A DNA stretch of 64,000 nt from JAGRKR01 sp041397725 (GTDB taxonomy: Bacteria > Pseudomonadota > Alphaproteobacteria > Rhizobiales > Hyphomicrobiaceae). The DNA is taken from the NCBI GenBank assembly GCA_041397725.1, contig JAWKVZ010000001.1:434001-498000 (forward strand), written 5' to 3'. The number at the start of each line of letters is the position of its first letter. Position 1 is the stretch's first letter. Positions 46,760 through 54,164 of the stretch are shown here, piece by piece. The notes beneath the pieces are model-generated. The model saw only the letters and a program-made list of their open reading frames with translations, did not search any database and was not told the DNA's origin. Both the position numbers and the translations under genes were made by a program.

Positions 46760-47497
46760 ATGAGCCCCAATGCCCCGCTCGAGCATGAGCATTCCCACGC
46801 GGCCATCCGCGAACGGCTGGCGACGGAGAACCGGCCCAACTACCTGCGCGACTGGGTGTACGGCGGCATCGACGGGGCTGTGACCACCTTCGCCGTGGTC
46901 GCCGGCGTCGTCGGCGCCGACCTGCACAGCAGGATCGTCATCATTCTCGGCCTCGCCAACCTGCTCGCCGACGGTTTCTCGATGGCCGCCAGCAACTACA
47001 GCGGCACCAAGACCGAAGTCGACGAGGTCAAGCGCCTGCGCGAAATCGAGCGCCGCCACATCGCGCTGGCCCCCGAAGGAGAGCGGGAAGAAATCCGCCA
47101 GATCCTGGCTCAGAAGGGGCTGTCCGGACCGGCGCTGGAGCAAGCCGTGACGGCCATCACCTCGAACGACGAGACCTGGATCAAGACCATGCTGATCGAG
47201 GAGTACGGGATGCCCCCCGTTCTGCGCTCCCCATGGCTGTCGGGTCTCAGTACGTTCGCCGCCTTCATGCTCTGCGGCGCCGTTCCCCTGCTGCCCTACG
47301 TGCTCTCCCTGCCGTCGGCGTTCGAATGGTCGAGCGCACTGGTCGGCATCGTCTTCTTCGGAATCGGCTCGACCAAGAGCCTCTGGTCGATCGATCGCTG
47401 GTGGCGGTCGGGCCTGGAAACACTGACGATCGGCATGCTCGCAGCCGGTTGCGCCTATCTCGTCGGCTACCTGCTGCGCGGCCTCGTACCGGCCTGA
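46760..47497 (+). CDS. VIT1/CCC1-family transporter
   Basis: 245 residues. The N-terminal Fe/Mn-transporter signature is clear: NYLRDWVYGGIDGAVTTFAV, then LGLANLLADGFSMAASNYSG. A soluble helical stretch (about 80-140, Glu-rich, with the EEIRQIL pattern) follows, then three more membrane helices. Family members export iron or manganese out of the cytosol or into a store. The metal is not specified here. It ends 8 bases before the convergent phasin gene and is divergent from tkt. Confidence 0.9.
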   Translation: MSPNAPLEHEHSHAAIRERLATENRPNYLRDWVYGGIDGAVTTFAVVAGVVGADLHSRIVIILGLANLLADGFSMAASNYSGTKTEVDEVKRLREIERRHIALAPEGEREEIRQILAQKGLSGPALEQAVTAITSNDETWIKTMLIEEYGMPPVLRSPWLSGLSTFAAFMLCGAVPLLPYVLSLPSAFEWSSALVGIVFFGIGSTKSLWSIDRWWRSGLETLTIGMLAAGCAYLVGYLLRGLVPA

Positions 47498-47505
47498 GCG
47501 CGTCG

Positions 47506-47901
47506 TCAGTCGCGGTTCGCCTGCTTTCGCGCGACCGCCTCCATGCCCTCCCGCGCCGCCGCCGAGGTGTTCTCGGCCATCGTGCGCCCGAGGCTCAGCA
47601 TCTGCTCGAGCTCCGTCTGATACTGCTCGAAGGCCTTCTGGTAGAACTCGGCATAGACGGCGTAGATGTCGCCTATGGAGCGGCAATCGGCGAGTTGGCG
47701 CGCCACCGTGACATCCTCTTTGAGCCGCCGGTTCATGAAGGCCACCCACTCCGCATTCATCGTGGCGAGGCTATCGTAGAACTTGGCGTTCACGTCGGCG
47801 ACCACGCGCAGCATCGGCCGCTGCATCTCCAGAACCGCGTCCAGACCCGGTGGCATCGGCGCTTCGAACAGCTCCGGTTGCCCGGCTGGCTTGCTAACCA
47901 T
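47506..47901 (-). CDS. Phasin-family protein
   Basis: 131 residues, ATG 47901 with AAAGGAGG upstream, one of the best ribosome sites in the window. It is almost entirely alpha-helical and amphipathic, with the phasin-like FYDSLATMNAEWVAFMNRRL, AVYAEFYQKAFEQYQTELEQM and SLGRTMAENTSAAAREGM. Phasins coat polyhydroxyalkanoate granules. No PHA synthase gene is in the window. Confidence 0.85.
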   Translation of the reverse strand: MVSKPAGQPELFEAPMPPGLDAVLEMQRPMLRVVADVNAKFYDSLATMNAEWVAFMNRRLKEDVTVARQLADCRSIGDIYAVYAEFYQKAFEQYQTELEQMLSLGRTMAENTSAAAREGMEAVARKQANRD

Positions 47902-48001
47902 GAGTATCCTCCTTTGAGGTGCCCTGGCCCCTAGCCGCTGCCTGGAAGGATAAGCGCAGGAGCGGGCCGGCCTGCTTGATACAAGTCAACCGATCCCCCG
48001 C

Positions 48002-48031
48002 AGATCCGAAATTCGCCACGCTGCGTAAACT
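48002..48031 (+). promoter_or_regulatory. Candidate RpoE-type (ECF11) autoregulatory promoter
   Basis: AGATCC (48002-48007), exactly 18 bases, TAAACT (48026-48031). From memory, the Rhodobacter RpoE consensus is TGATCC-N18-TAAGA, so five of six -35 bases and the TAA of the -10 match, at identical spacing. A better copy precedes the lipid operon at 54118-54147. The likely start site is near 48038. Confidence 0.6.
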
Positions 48032-48126
48032 CCTGTGACTAGGTCAGGGGTTCCGCTATGCTTCACGCTTCACCGCAACATACGGGCCGCCAACGCGCCC
48101 GTGCTGTCGTCGGCAAACAGGTGAGC

Positions 48127-48660
48127 ATGTCCGATCTGCTGCAACGGATCGCCGATCGCGGCGACGCCGAGGCGTTCCGCAAGTTGTTCTTGACCTTCGG
48201 GCCGCGCGTCAAAGCCTACATGATGCGCCACGGCGCCGATGCGGGTAAGGCCGAGGAACTGGCCCAGGAGACGTTGCTCGTCGTCTGGCGCAAGGCCGGG
48301 CTCTACTCCGACGACAAGGGCAGCGCGGCGACATGGATCTTCACCATCGCCCGCAACCTGCGAATCGATCGGCTGCGGCGGGAGGTGCCGTTTCAGGCTC
48401 TGCCCGAAGGTCACCAGGAGGAAGCATCCTCCGAGGCCCTCCCGGACGAGGCCCTGACGGCCAGGGAACGCCAGGAGCGCGTGCGCGCCGCCCTTGCGAC
48501 GCTGCCGCCCGATCAGCATGAGGTCGTGACGCTGTCCTACCTCGAAGGCCTATCCCACAGCGAGATCGCGAGCCGAACCGGCCTCGCACTCGGGACCGTC
48601 AAGTCCCGCATGCGGCTCGCCTACCAGAAGATTCGCGAGGCGGTCGAGGATCTGCAATGA
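48127..48660 (+). CDS. rpoE: ECF sigma factor, RpoE (singlet-oxygen response type)
   Basis: 177 residues from ATG 48127 (AGGTGA directly upstream); ATG 48058, also with a ribosome site, would give 200. Region 2 reads AEELAQETLLVVWRKAGLY with ATWIFTIARNLRIDRLRRE, and region 4 LPPDQHEVVTLSYLEGLSHSEIASRTGLALGTVKSRM. These are typical of the ECF11 group paired with ChrR. The gene is followed by chrR with an ATGA overlap at 48657-48660, so sigma and anti-sigma are co-translated. It probably drives its own promoter at 48002. Confidence 0.93.
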   Translation: MSDLLQRIADRGDAEAFRKLFLTFGPRVKAYMMRHGADAGKAEELAQETLLVVWRKAGLYSDDKGSAATWIFTIARNLRIDRLRREVPFQALPEGHQEEASSEALPDEALTARERQERVRAALATLPPDQHEVVTLSYLEGLSHSEIASRTGLALGTVKSRMRLAYQKIREAVEDLQ

Positions 48661-49307
48661 GCATCACCCATCACATCGATACGTCCACGTTGATGAGCTT
48701 CGCGGCCGGCTCGCTGGGCGAGGCGCTGTCCGCAGTGACAGCGGCGCATCTCGACATGTGTGCCGCGTGCCGGGCCGAGCTGCGCCTGCTCGACGAGATC
48801 GGGTCCGCCCTTGTCGACGACTTGGCGCCGAGCCCGCTCGACAGCGCACCGCCGACCATGCAGTTGCGGCGCCTCGAAGCCGAGGTGCGCGCGGAGGCTC
48901 CCGCCGTTGCGCGCTCCGGCAGCGACGTTCCCCTGCCCTTGCAGCGCTTCATCGGCGCGCGGCTCGACGACGTCTCCTGGAGCCGCCTCGGCATCGGCGT
49001 CTGGCAGCATCGCCTGCGGTTGTCGTCGAAGGCATCGGGTGATCTGCGCCTGCTGCGTATCGCGCCGGGGCGCGCCGTGCCGGAGCATGGTCACACCGGC
49101 AACGAGATGACGCTCGTGCTCAAGGGCGCCTACAGCGATGCCCTCGGCACCTTCCGGCGGGGGGACCTCGCCGATCTCGACGAGGAGATCGAGCATCAGC
49201 CCGTGGCCGATGCGCAAGAAGGCTGCATCTGCCTCGTGGCAAGCGATGCGCCGCTGCGGTTCAAGGGCCTCATGGGACGCCTGACGCAGCCGTTCACGCG
49301 CATCTAG
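48657..49307 (+). CDS. chrR: ChrR zinc-binding anti-sigma factor
   Basis: 216 residues. The N-terminal anti-sigma domain has H5/H6, H31, C35 and C38 (AAHLDMCAACRAEL), the zinc ligands known for Rhodobacter ChrR (H6, H31, C35, C38 as I recall). The C-terminal cupin domain has H144, H146, E150 and H180 (PEHGHTGNEMTLVLKG, EIEHQP), matching the known H141, H143, E147, H177 with a uniform +3 offset. ChrR holds RpoE inactive until singlet oxygen triggers its release and degradation. Both zinc sites appear intact, so this should be a functional sensor. Confidence 0.95.
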   Translation: MSITHHIDTSTLMSFAAGSLGEALSAVTAAHLDMCAACRAELRLLDEIGSALVDDLAPSPLDSAPPTMQLRRLEAEVRAEAPAVARSGSDVPLPLQRFIGARLDDVSWSRLGIGVWQHRLRLSSKASGDLRLLRIAPGRAVPEHGHTGNEMTLVLKGAYSDALGTFRRGDLADLDEEIEHQPVADAQEGCICLVASDAPLRFKGLMGRLTQPFTRI

Positions 49308-49425
49308 GATGCGCGCGCAGCCGCCAAGGCGTATGTGGAGCGGCTATGCGCTTTGCGTGTTGCCGGCGGCGTGCGACGACTCGGCGCGCGGCTGAAGCCA
49401 GAGGGCCTGCATCCAGGGAGTGGTG

Positions 49426-50196
49426 ATGTCGTACTCCGACACGTGGCGCACGGTATGGGTTACCGGCGCGAGCAGCGGCCTCGGGCGTGAGCTCGCGCTC
49501 CAGCTGGCGCGCGACGGTTGCCAGGTCGCCGTTTCCGCGCGGTCCGCCGACGCGCTCGCCGAGCTGGCGCGCGCGACGCCGGGCATTCACGTATTCCCCC
49601 TCGACGTCACGGATCTCGCCGCGACCCGCGCGACCGCTCGCGCGATCCAGGAACGGCTCGGTCCGCTCGACCTGGCGATCCTCAACGCCGGCGTCTGGCG
49701 ACCGCTCACGGTGCGCACGTTCTCCGCCGAAGCGGTCACGGAGGGCATGACGGTCAACTACCTCGGGGTCACGAACGCCCTCGACCCGCTGCTGTCGCAG
49801 ATGCTCGCCGTGGGCAAGGGCCAGCTCGCGCTGATCTCCTCGGTTTCCGGCTACCGCGGCCTGCCGCGCGCGGCCGCCTACGCGCCGACGAAGGCGGCAC
49901 TGATCAATCTCGCGGAGACGCTGCGCCTGGAGCTGCACGGCAGCGGCGTCGAGGTGTCGATCGTCAATCCGGGCTTCATCCGCACGCCCATGACCGACGT
50001 TAACACCTTCCCGATGCCGTTCATCATGGATGTCGACGAGGCCGCGCGGAAGATCCTTCATGGCCTCCGGCGCCGGCGGTACGAGATTGCCTTCCCATGG
50101 CCGCTCGTCGGCTTCCTGAAGTTCGCGCGCCTGCTGCCGAACGCGCTCTTCCTGCCGCTCATGCGCCGACTGACGCTGCGCAAGAGCGCGGTGTGA
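49426..50196 (+). CDS. Short-chain dehydrogenase/reductase
   Basis: 256 residues from ATG 49426 (CAGGGAG upstream). Rossmann motif TGASSGLG, ILNAGVW in place of NNAG, the catalytic serine in LISSVSGYRG and Y-x3-K in AYAPTKAAL are present. The C-terminal ~60 residues (ARKILHGLRRRRYEIAF, then a hydrophobic PLVGFLKFARLLPN) suggest membrane association, as in SDRs acting on lipids. It is 118 bases after chrR on the same strand and faces the lipid operon. SDR genes are usual members of RpoE-ChrR clusters, so shared regulation is inferred; I see no RpoE promoter directly before it. Confidence 0.88.
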   Translation: MSYSDTWRTVWVTGASSGLGRELALQLARDGCQVAVSARSADALAELARATPGIHVFPLDVTDLAATRATARAIQERLGPLDLAILNAGVWRPLTVRTFSAEAVTEGMTVNYLGVTNALDPLLSQMLAVGKGQLALISSVSGYRGLPRAAAYAPTKAALINLAETLRLELHGSGVEVSIVNPGFIRTPMTDVNTFPMPFIMDVDEAARKILHGLRRRRYEIAFPWPLVGFLKFARLLPNALFLPLMRRLTLRKSAV

Positions 50197-50204
50197 AGGA
50201 GCCG

Positions 50205-50223
50205 GGCGGCGCGCTCTGCCGCC
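50205..50223. terminator. Hairpin at the SDR/DUF3833 convergence
   Basis: GGCGGC (50205-50210) pairs with GCCGCC (50218-50223) around a 7-base loop, between the SDR stop and the stop of the DUF3833 gene on the other strand. Short stem, no U-tract. Confidence 0.4.
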
Positions 50224-50688
50224 TCACGCCTTCTCGAAGAACAGCGACAGCTCGCCGAGCCGCACGCCCCATTTGCTCATGCTTGCGCGATTGACGACGT
50301 GGCGCTCGTCCATCGCATAGAGCCGGTCGCGCAGATCGACGGACAGCGTGCGCCGCTTCGTGCGGAGCAGGAAGCGATAGCGCATCTCCACCCCCTCGTC
50401 GGTGACCCGCCCCACCGCCTGTCCGATACAGTCCGGGCAGGTCGCCGTGAAGCCGCCGTCAGGCTGCGGCAGGACACGCCACGTGCGCTGCTCGACGCGC
50501 CCGTCGTGATAGCGGAAATCCTCCTCCAGCAGGAAGACGTCCCCCTCGAAGCGACCGCGCATGTCCACCTCGAGCCGCAGCCTGGGCCGCCCACGCCGGT
50601 CCTCGAAGACGCCCCATGCCCGCGTGCGTCCCTCGAAGAAGCGCGTGAACGAGAACGGCACGGCGCTCTCCATCGTATCCTTGGCCAT
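50224..50688 (-). CDS. DUF3833 family protein
   Basis: 154 residues. Blocks such as FFEGRTRAWGVFEDRRGRP, LEVDMRGRFEGDVFLLEEDF, YHDGRVEQRTWRVL and GVEMRYRFLLRTKRRTLSVD match DUF3833, a beta-rich, lipocalin-like family. It is the last gene of the four-gene operon 54089->50224, starting 3 bases after the methylase stop. Genes of this family recur beside cyclopropane-synthase-like methylases. A role in handling modified lipid is an inference. Confidence 0.82.
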   Translation of the reverse strand: MAKDTMESAVPFSFTRFFEGRTRAWGVFEDRRGRPRLRLEVDMRGRFEGDVFLLEEDFRYHDGRVEQRTWRVLPQPDGGFTATCPDCIGQAVGRVTDEGVEMRYRFLLRTKRRTLSVDLRDRLYAMDERHVVNRASMSKWGVRLGELSLFFEKA

Positions 50689-50691
50689 GGC

Positions 50692-51969
50692 TCAGACCTC
50701 TCTGCCGGGCGCCGCTGCGACGACCGGACCGCCCTCTGCCGGCTTGCGCAGGCGATAGAAGCCGACGTCGATGGTGCCCTTCTCGAAGCCCACCTTGCAG
50801 TAGGCGAGGTAGTAGTCCCACATGCGCCGGAACCGCTCGTCGAAGCCGAGCGCGGCAAGACGCGGCCAAGCCGCCGCGAAGCGCCGCCGCCAGGCGTCCA
50901 GCGTCAGGGCATAGCTCGCCCCGAACAACTCGACGCGCTCGAAGTGCAGACCGGCCGCCGCCGCGCGCTCCTGCATCGTGCGCTCCGTCGGCAGCATGCC
51001 GCCTGGAAAAATGAAGCGCTGGATGAAGTCGGTCTTGCGGCGGTAGGACTGGAACAGCTCCTCCGAGATGGTTATGGCCTGCACCACGGCGACGCCGCCA
51101 GGCGCCAGCCGTTCCGCCAGCACGTCGAAGTAGCGGGGCCAATTTTCCTCCCCGACCGCCTCGATCATTTCGACCGACACGACCCGGTCGAACCGGCCGC
51201 GGGTATCGCGATAGTCCTGCAAGCGCACCTCGGCGCTGGACGCGAGCCCGCTGCGCGCCAGCCGCCGCCGCGCATGCGCGGCCTGCTCCCGCGAGATGGT
51301 GATAGCGGTGACCCGCGCACCGCGCCGCGCCAGCCGCTCGGCGAGACTGCCCCAGCCGCAGCCGATCTCGAGCACGTCATGGCTCGGCGCAATCTCCAGC
51401 GCTGCCAGCAGACGCGCGTACTTCTCCTCCTGCGCCGCCTCCAGCGATACGCCCGGCGCGGTGAAGATGGCGCTCGAATAGGTCATGGTCTCGTCGAGCC
51501 ACGGCGCGAAGAAGTCGTTGCCGAGGTCGTAGTGGGCGCGGATGTTGCGCCGGCTGCCGCGCCGCGTGTTCCGCCGGAAGCGATGGGCCAGGCGATCGGG
51601 CAGGCGCACCCGGAAGTGACCGCGCCCGGCCTCGGCCAGCGCTGCCTTGTTGTCGACGAAGAAGCGGAAGACGCTCTCGAGGTCCGGCGTGTCGAAATCG
51701 CCGCTCATGTAGCTTTCCGCGAAGCCGATGGGCCCCCGGAGAAGGGACTTCGCCAGCAATCCCGAGCGACGCACGACGAGTTCGGCCTCGGCGCCGCCGC
51801 CTGGACCGAAGACGCCGCACGCGCCAGACGGCAGGGTGATCGTGACCCGCCCCCGCGCCAGCCGCGACAGCGCGGCACCCAGCAGCTTCAGCACCACCCT
51901 GTCACGCGCTTCCCGCAGCCCCGTGCGGCGCGGCAGTCGCCGCCCTTCGACAAGTTCGGGCTCGTGCAT
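50692..51969 (-). CDS. Cyclopropane-fatty-acid-synthase-like SAM methyltransferase
   Basis: 425 residues. The N-terminal domain typical of CFA synthases is followed by the SAM-binding domain: AHYDLGNDFFAPWLDETMTY, the glycine loop VLEIGCGWGSLAERLARRG and SVEMIEAVGEENW, then FIFPGGMLPTERTM and the C-terminal LDAWRRRF segment. It methylates unsaturated acyl chains of phospholipids in the membrane. In Rhodobacter a homologous RpoE-controlled methylase (called CfaA/UfaM as I recall) makes methylated intermediates of furan fatty acids. It is third in the operon, 3 bases after the DUF1365 stop. Confidence 0.92.
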   Translation of the reverse strand: MHEPELVEGRRLPRRTGLREARDRVVLKLLGAALSRLARGRVTITLPSGACGVFGPGGGAEAELVVRRSGLLAKSLLRGPIGFAESYMSGDFDTPDLESVFRFFVDNKAALAEAGRGHFRVRLPDRLAHRFRRNTRRGSRRNIRAHYDLGNDFFAPWLDETMTYSSAIFTAPGVSLEAAQEEKYARLLAALEIAPSHDVLEIGCGWGSLAERLARRGARVTAITISREQAAHARRRLARSGLASSAEVRLQDYRDTRGRFDRVVSVEMIEAVGEENWPRYFDVLAERLAPGGVAVVQAITISEELFQSYRRKTDFIQRFIFPGGMLPTERTMQERAAAAGLHFERVELFGASYALTLDAWRRRFAAAWPRLAALGFDERFRRMWDYYLAYCKVGFEKGTIDVGFYRLRKPAEGGPVVAAAPGREV

Positions 51970-51972
51970 ATC

Positions 51973-52758
51973 TCAGACCTGGCTCCCCGATGACGATATG
52001 GAAACGGAATAGCGCGGCGACCTATGGCGCCGGACAATCGGCACGCCCTTCCACCAGAGCTTCGCGGCCTCTAGGTGGATGGCCCCCATGACCTTGAACG
52101 TCAGCGAGGGATGGCGCACCAGCGCACGCGCCAGCGTGCCGGTCGTCAACGGCTCGCCGGCGGCAGTGAAATGGGTCTTGATCAGCGGCCCCGCCTCATC
52201 GCTGAACGCGACGCCGACGGTGAGCGAGCGATCGGGCACGGTGAAGCGGAACTGATAGCGCCCGCGGCCTGCGGCGAAGGGCGACACGAACAGCTCCTTG
52301 GCGCACCGCTGCGCACCGATGTCCCCCGTCTCGGCGACGGGGATGACGTAGCTCTTACGCTCCGAGAACGTGTTGTTCACCTCCCAGACCATGCAGCGCG
52401 GACGTCCGTCGGCATCGAGCCCGTAGTAGACGGTCAACGGGTTGAAGACGTAGCCGAGCACGCGGGGATAGCAGAGCGCCATGATGCGCAGCCGCTCGCT
52501 CGCGACGCCGGCCTCGCTCATGATGGCCCGCACGTGCTCGGCTAGTGGCCGCCCGTCGCCGGGGCCGTGGTCGCGGTCATGAAAGCTCGCGAGATTGGCG
52601 CGGTTCACCGAGAAGCCGCGCACGGACTGCTCGAGCTCGTCGAGCCGGTCCAGGTCCAGCAGCAGCGAAAATACGCGGTAGGAGAGCGCGTGCGGCTCCG
52701 GCCGCAGCCGCTTGTGAACCACCGTCCCCGCATAGAGCATGCCGGCGGGCGTCGTCAT
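51973..52758 (-). CDS. DUF1365 family protein
   Basis: 261 residues from ATG 52758, overlapping the flavoprotein stop by ATGA (52755-52758). Typical DUF1365 blocks are seen: LRPEPHALSYRVFSLLLDLD, NLASFHDRDHGPGDGRPLAEHV, LCYPRVLGYVFNPLTVYYG and VWEVNNTFSERKSYVIPV. The function of the family is not established, but it is almost always found with a FAD amine-oxidase-like protein and a CFA-type methylase, as here. The tight coupling indicates a shared pathway. Confidence 0.92.
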   Translation of the reverse strand: MTTPAGMLYAGTVVHKRLRPEPHALSYRVFSLLLDLDRLDELEQSVRGFSVNRANLASFHDRDHGPGDGRPLAEHVRAIMSEAGVASERLRIMALCYPRVLGYVFNPLTVYYGLDADGRPRCMVWEVNNTFSERKSYVIPVAETGDIGAQRCAKELFVSPFAAGRGRYQFRFTVPDRSLTVGVAFSDEAGPLIKTHFTAAGEPLTTGTLARALVRHPSLTFKVMGAIHLEAAKLWWKGVPIVRRHRSPRYSVSISSSGSQV

Positions 52759-54089
52759 ACGACCTCCTCGGCGACAACCGGGCGGGTGGCGCCCGAGAGG
52801 ACGTGAATGCGACCCGACGGCGCCGCCACCTGCCAGGGCCGCTCCACGCCGCCGAGCGCCTCGGCGACGGCGAGCCCCGCCTGCAGACCGTCCTCGTGGA
52901 ACCCCGCGCCGAAATAGCTGCCGCAGAACCACGTGCGGCGGCGGCCCTGCAGCACCCACAGCCGCTTCTGCGCCCGCATAGCCGCCTGATCGAACAGCGG
53001 GTGCGCGTAGGACATCGTCCGGATCACGTGGCGCGCGGCGAGCGGCACCATCGGATTGAGAGAAACGAAATAGTTCTGGCCGGTGGCCAGCGGCTGCAGG
53101 CTGTTCATCCAGTAGGTGACCGACGGCGCGGTATCGCCAATCTGGCGGCGCCCGATGAAGTTCCAGCTCGCCCACAGGCCGCGACGGCGCGGCATGGCGG
53201 CCGCGTCGGTGTGCAGCACCGCCTCGTTCTCGGTGTAGCGGAAGGGCGACAGCAGATCACGCTCGGTGCCGTCGGCATCGCCAATGAGGCCGAGCGCGGT
53301 ATCGGCGTGGGTCGCCAGCACGCAATGATCGAAGATCTCCGACGGCCCTCCGGCGAGCCGCACCGTCACGCCGCGCGGGTGGCGCTCGATGCCCGTCACA
53401 GACGCGCCCAGGCGAACCTGCCCGGGAAAGTCCGCCAGCAGGCGCACGACGTAGGCGCGGCTGCCGCCGACCACGGTGCGCCATTGCGGCCGCCCGCGCA
53501 CCTGGAGCAAGCCATGATTGGCGAAGAAGCGCGTGAAAGCCGCGAGCGGGTAGGTGAGCATCGCCGAGGGCGTCGCCGACCAGATGGCGGCGGCCATCGG
53601 CAGGATGTGATGGTCGCGGAACTCTGGACTGAAACCGCGCTCGTGGAGAAATGCGCCGAGACTGATCTCCTCGCCGCTCTCGCAGGCGATCGCGCGCGCC
53701 TCGCGAAAGAAGCGCAGCGTATCGGCCAGCACCCGCCAGTGACCGGGCCGCGCGAGGTTGGCCGGCTGACCGAAGAACCCTCTGGCGCTGCCGGCGTACT
53801 CGTAGGCGCCGCCGTCGAGCGACACGGAGAACGTCATGGCGGTCGGCGCCGTTTCGACGCCGAGGTGGGCAAAGAGTGCCACGAGGTTGGGATAGGCCGG
53901 CGGGTTGTAGACGATGAAGCCGGTGTCGACGGGCACGCCCCCCTCCGGGGCGTCCACTTCGATCGTATGAGAATGGCCGCCGGGGCGCGCCTCGCGCTCG
54001 AACAGCGTGACATCGTGGCGGCGGGACAGCAACCACGCTGCCCCGAGCCCCGAAATGCCCGCGCCGACGACGGCGATCCTCAACGTCAT
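52755..54089 (-). CDS. FAD-dependent amine-oxidase-like flavoprotein, possible fatty-acid desaturase (UfaD-like)
   Basis: 444 residues, first gene of the four-gene operon. The N-terminal dinucleotide-binding motif is VVGAGISGLGAAWLLSRRHD, followed by FEREARPGGHSHTIEV; the amine-oxidase fold continues with DTGFIVYNPPAYPNLVALF, GVTVRLAGG and FCGSYFGAGFHEDGLQAGL near the C-terminus. In Rhodobacter, a flavoprotein in a comparable locus (UfaD, as I recall) introduces a double bond into the methylated acyl chain. Transcription probably starts at the RpoE-type promoter 54118-54147, 28 bases upstream. Confidence 0.9.
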   Translation of the reverse strand: MTLRIAVVGAGISGLGAAWLLSRRHDVTLFEREARPGGHSHTIEVDAPEGGVPVDTGFIVYNPPAYPNLVALFAHLGVETAPTAMTFSVSLDGGAYEYAGSARGFFGQPANLARPGHWRVLADTLRFFREARAIACESGEEISLGAFLHERGFSPEFRDHHILPMAAAIWSATPSAMLTYPLAAFTRFFANHGLLQVRGRPQWRTVVGGSRAYVVRLLADFPGQVRLGASVTGIERHPRGVTVRLAGGPSEIFDHCVLATHADTALGLIGDADGTERDLLSPFRYTENEAVLHTDAAAMPRRRGLWASWNFIGRRQIGDTAPSVTYWMNSLQPLATGQNYFVSLNPMVPLAARHVIRTMSYAHPLFDQAAMRAQKRLWVLQGRRRTWFCGSYFGAGFHEDGLQAGLAVAEALGGVERPWQVAAPSGRIHVLSGATRPVVAEEVV

Positions 54090-54117
54090 ATCGTCACCGA
54101 TCCCTTCCTTCTCGCCT

Positions 54118-54147
54118 GTCTTACGGCACGCGAGAAGGTCCGGATCA
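54118..54147 (-). promoter_or_regulatory. RpoE-type promoter of the lipid-modification operon
   Basis: Read on the minus strand: TGATCC (54142-54147), exactly 18 bases, TAAGAC (54118-54123). This equals the remembered Rhodobacter RpoE consensus TGATCC-N18-TAAGA. It lies 29-58 bases upstream of the flavoprotein start, the right place and strand, and shares spacing with the rpoE promoter candidate at 48002-48031. Confidence 0.82.
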
Positions 54148-54164
54148 CAGGCGACGGCCGCGCC

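Noticed and set aside
49308..49425. Search for an RpoE-type promoter before the SDR gene
   Set aside because: No TGATCC-like element with an 18-base spacer to TAAG was found; readthrough from chrR is the simpler explanation.
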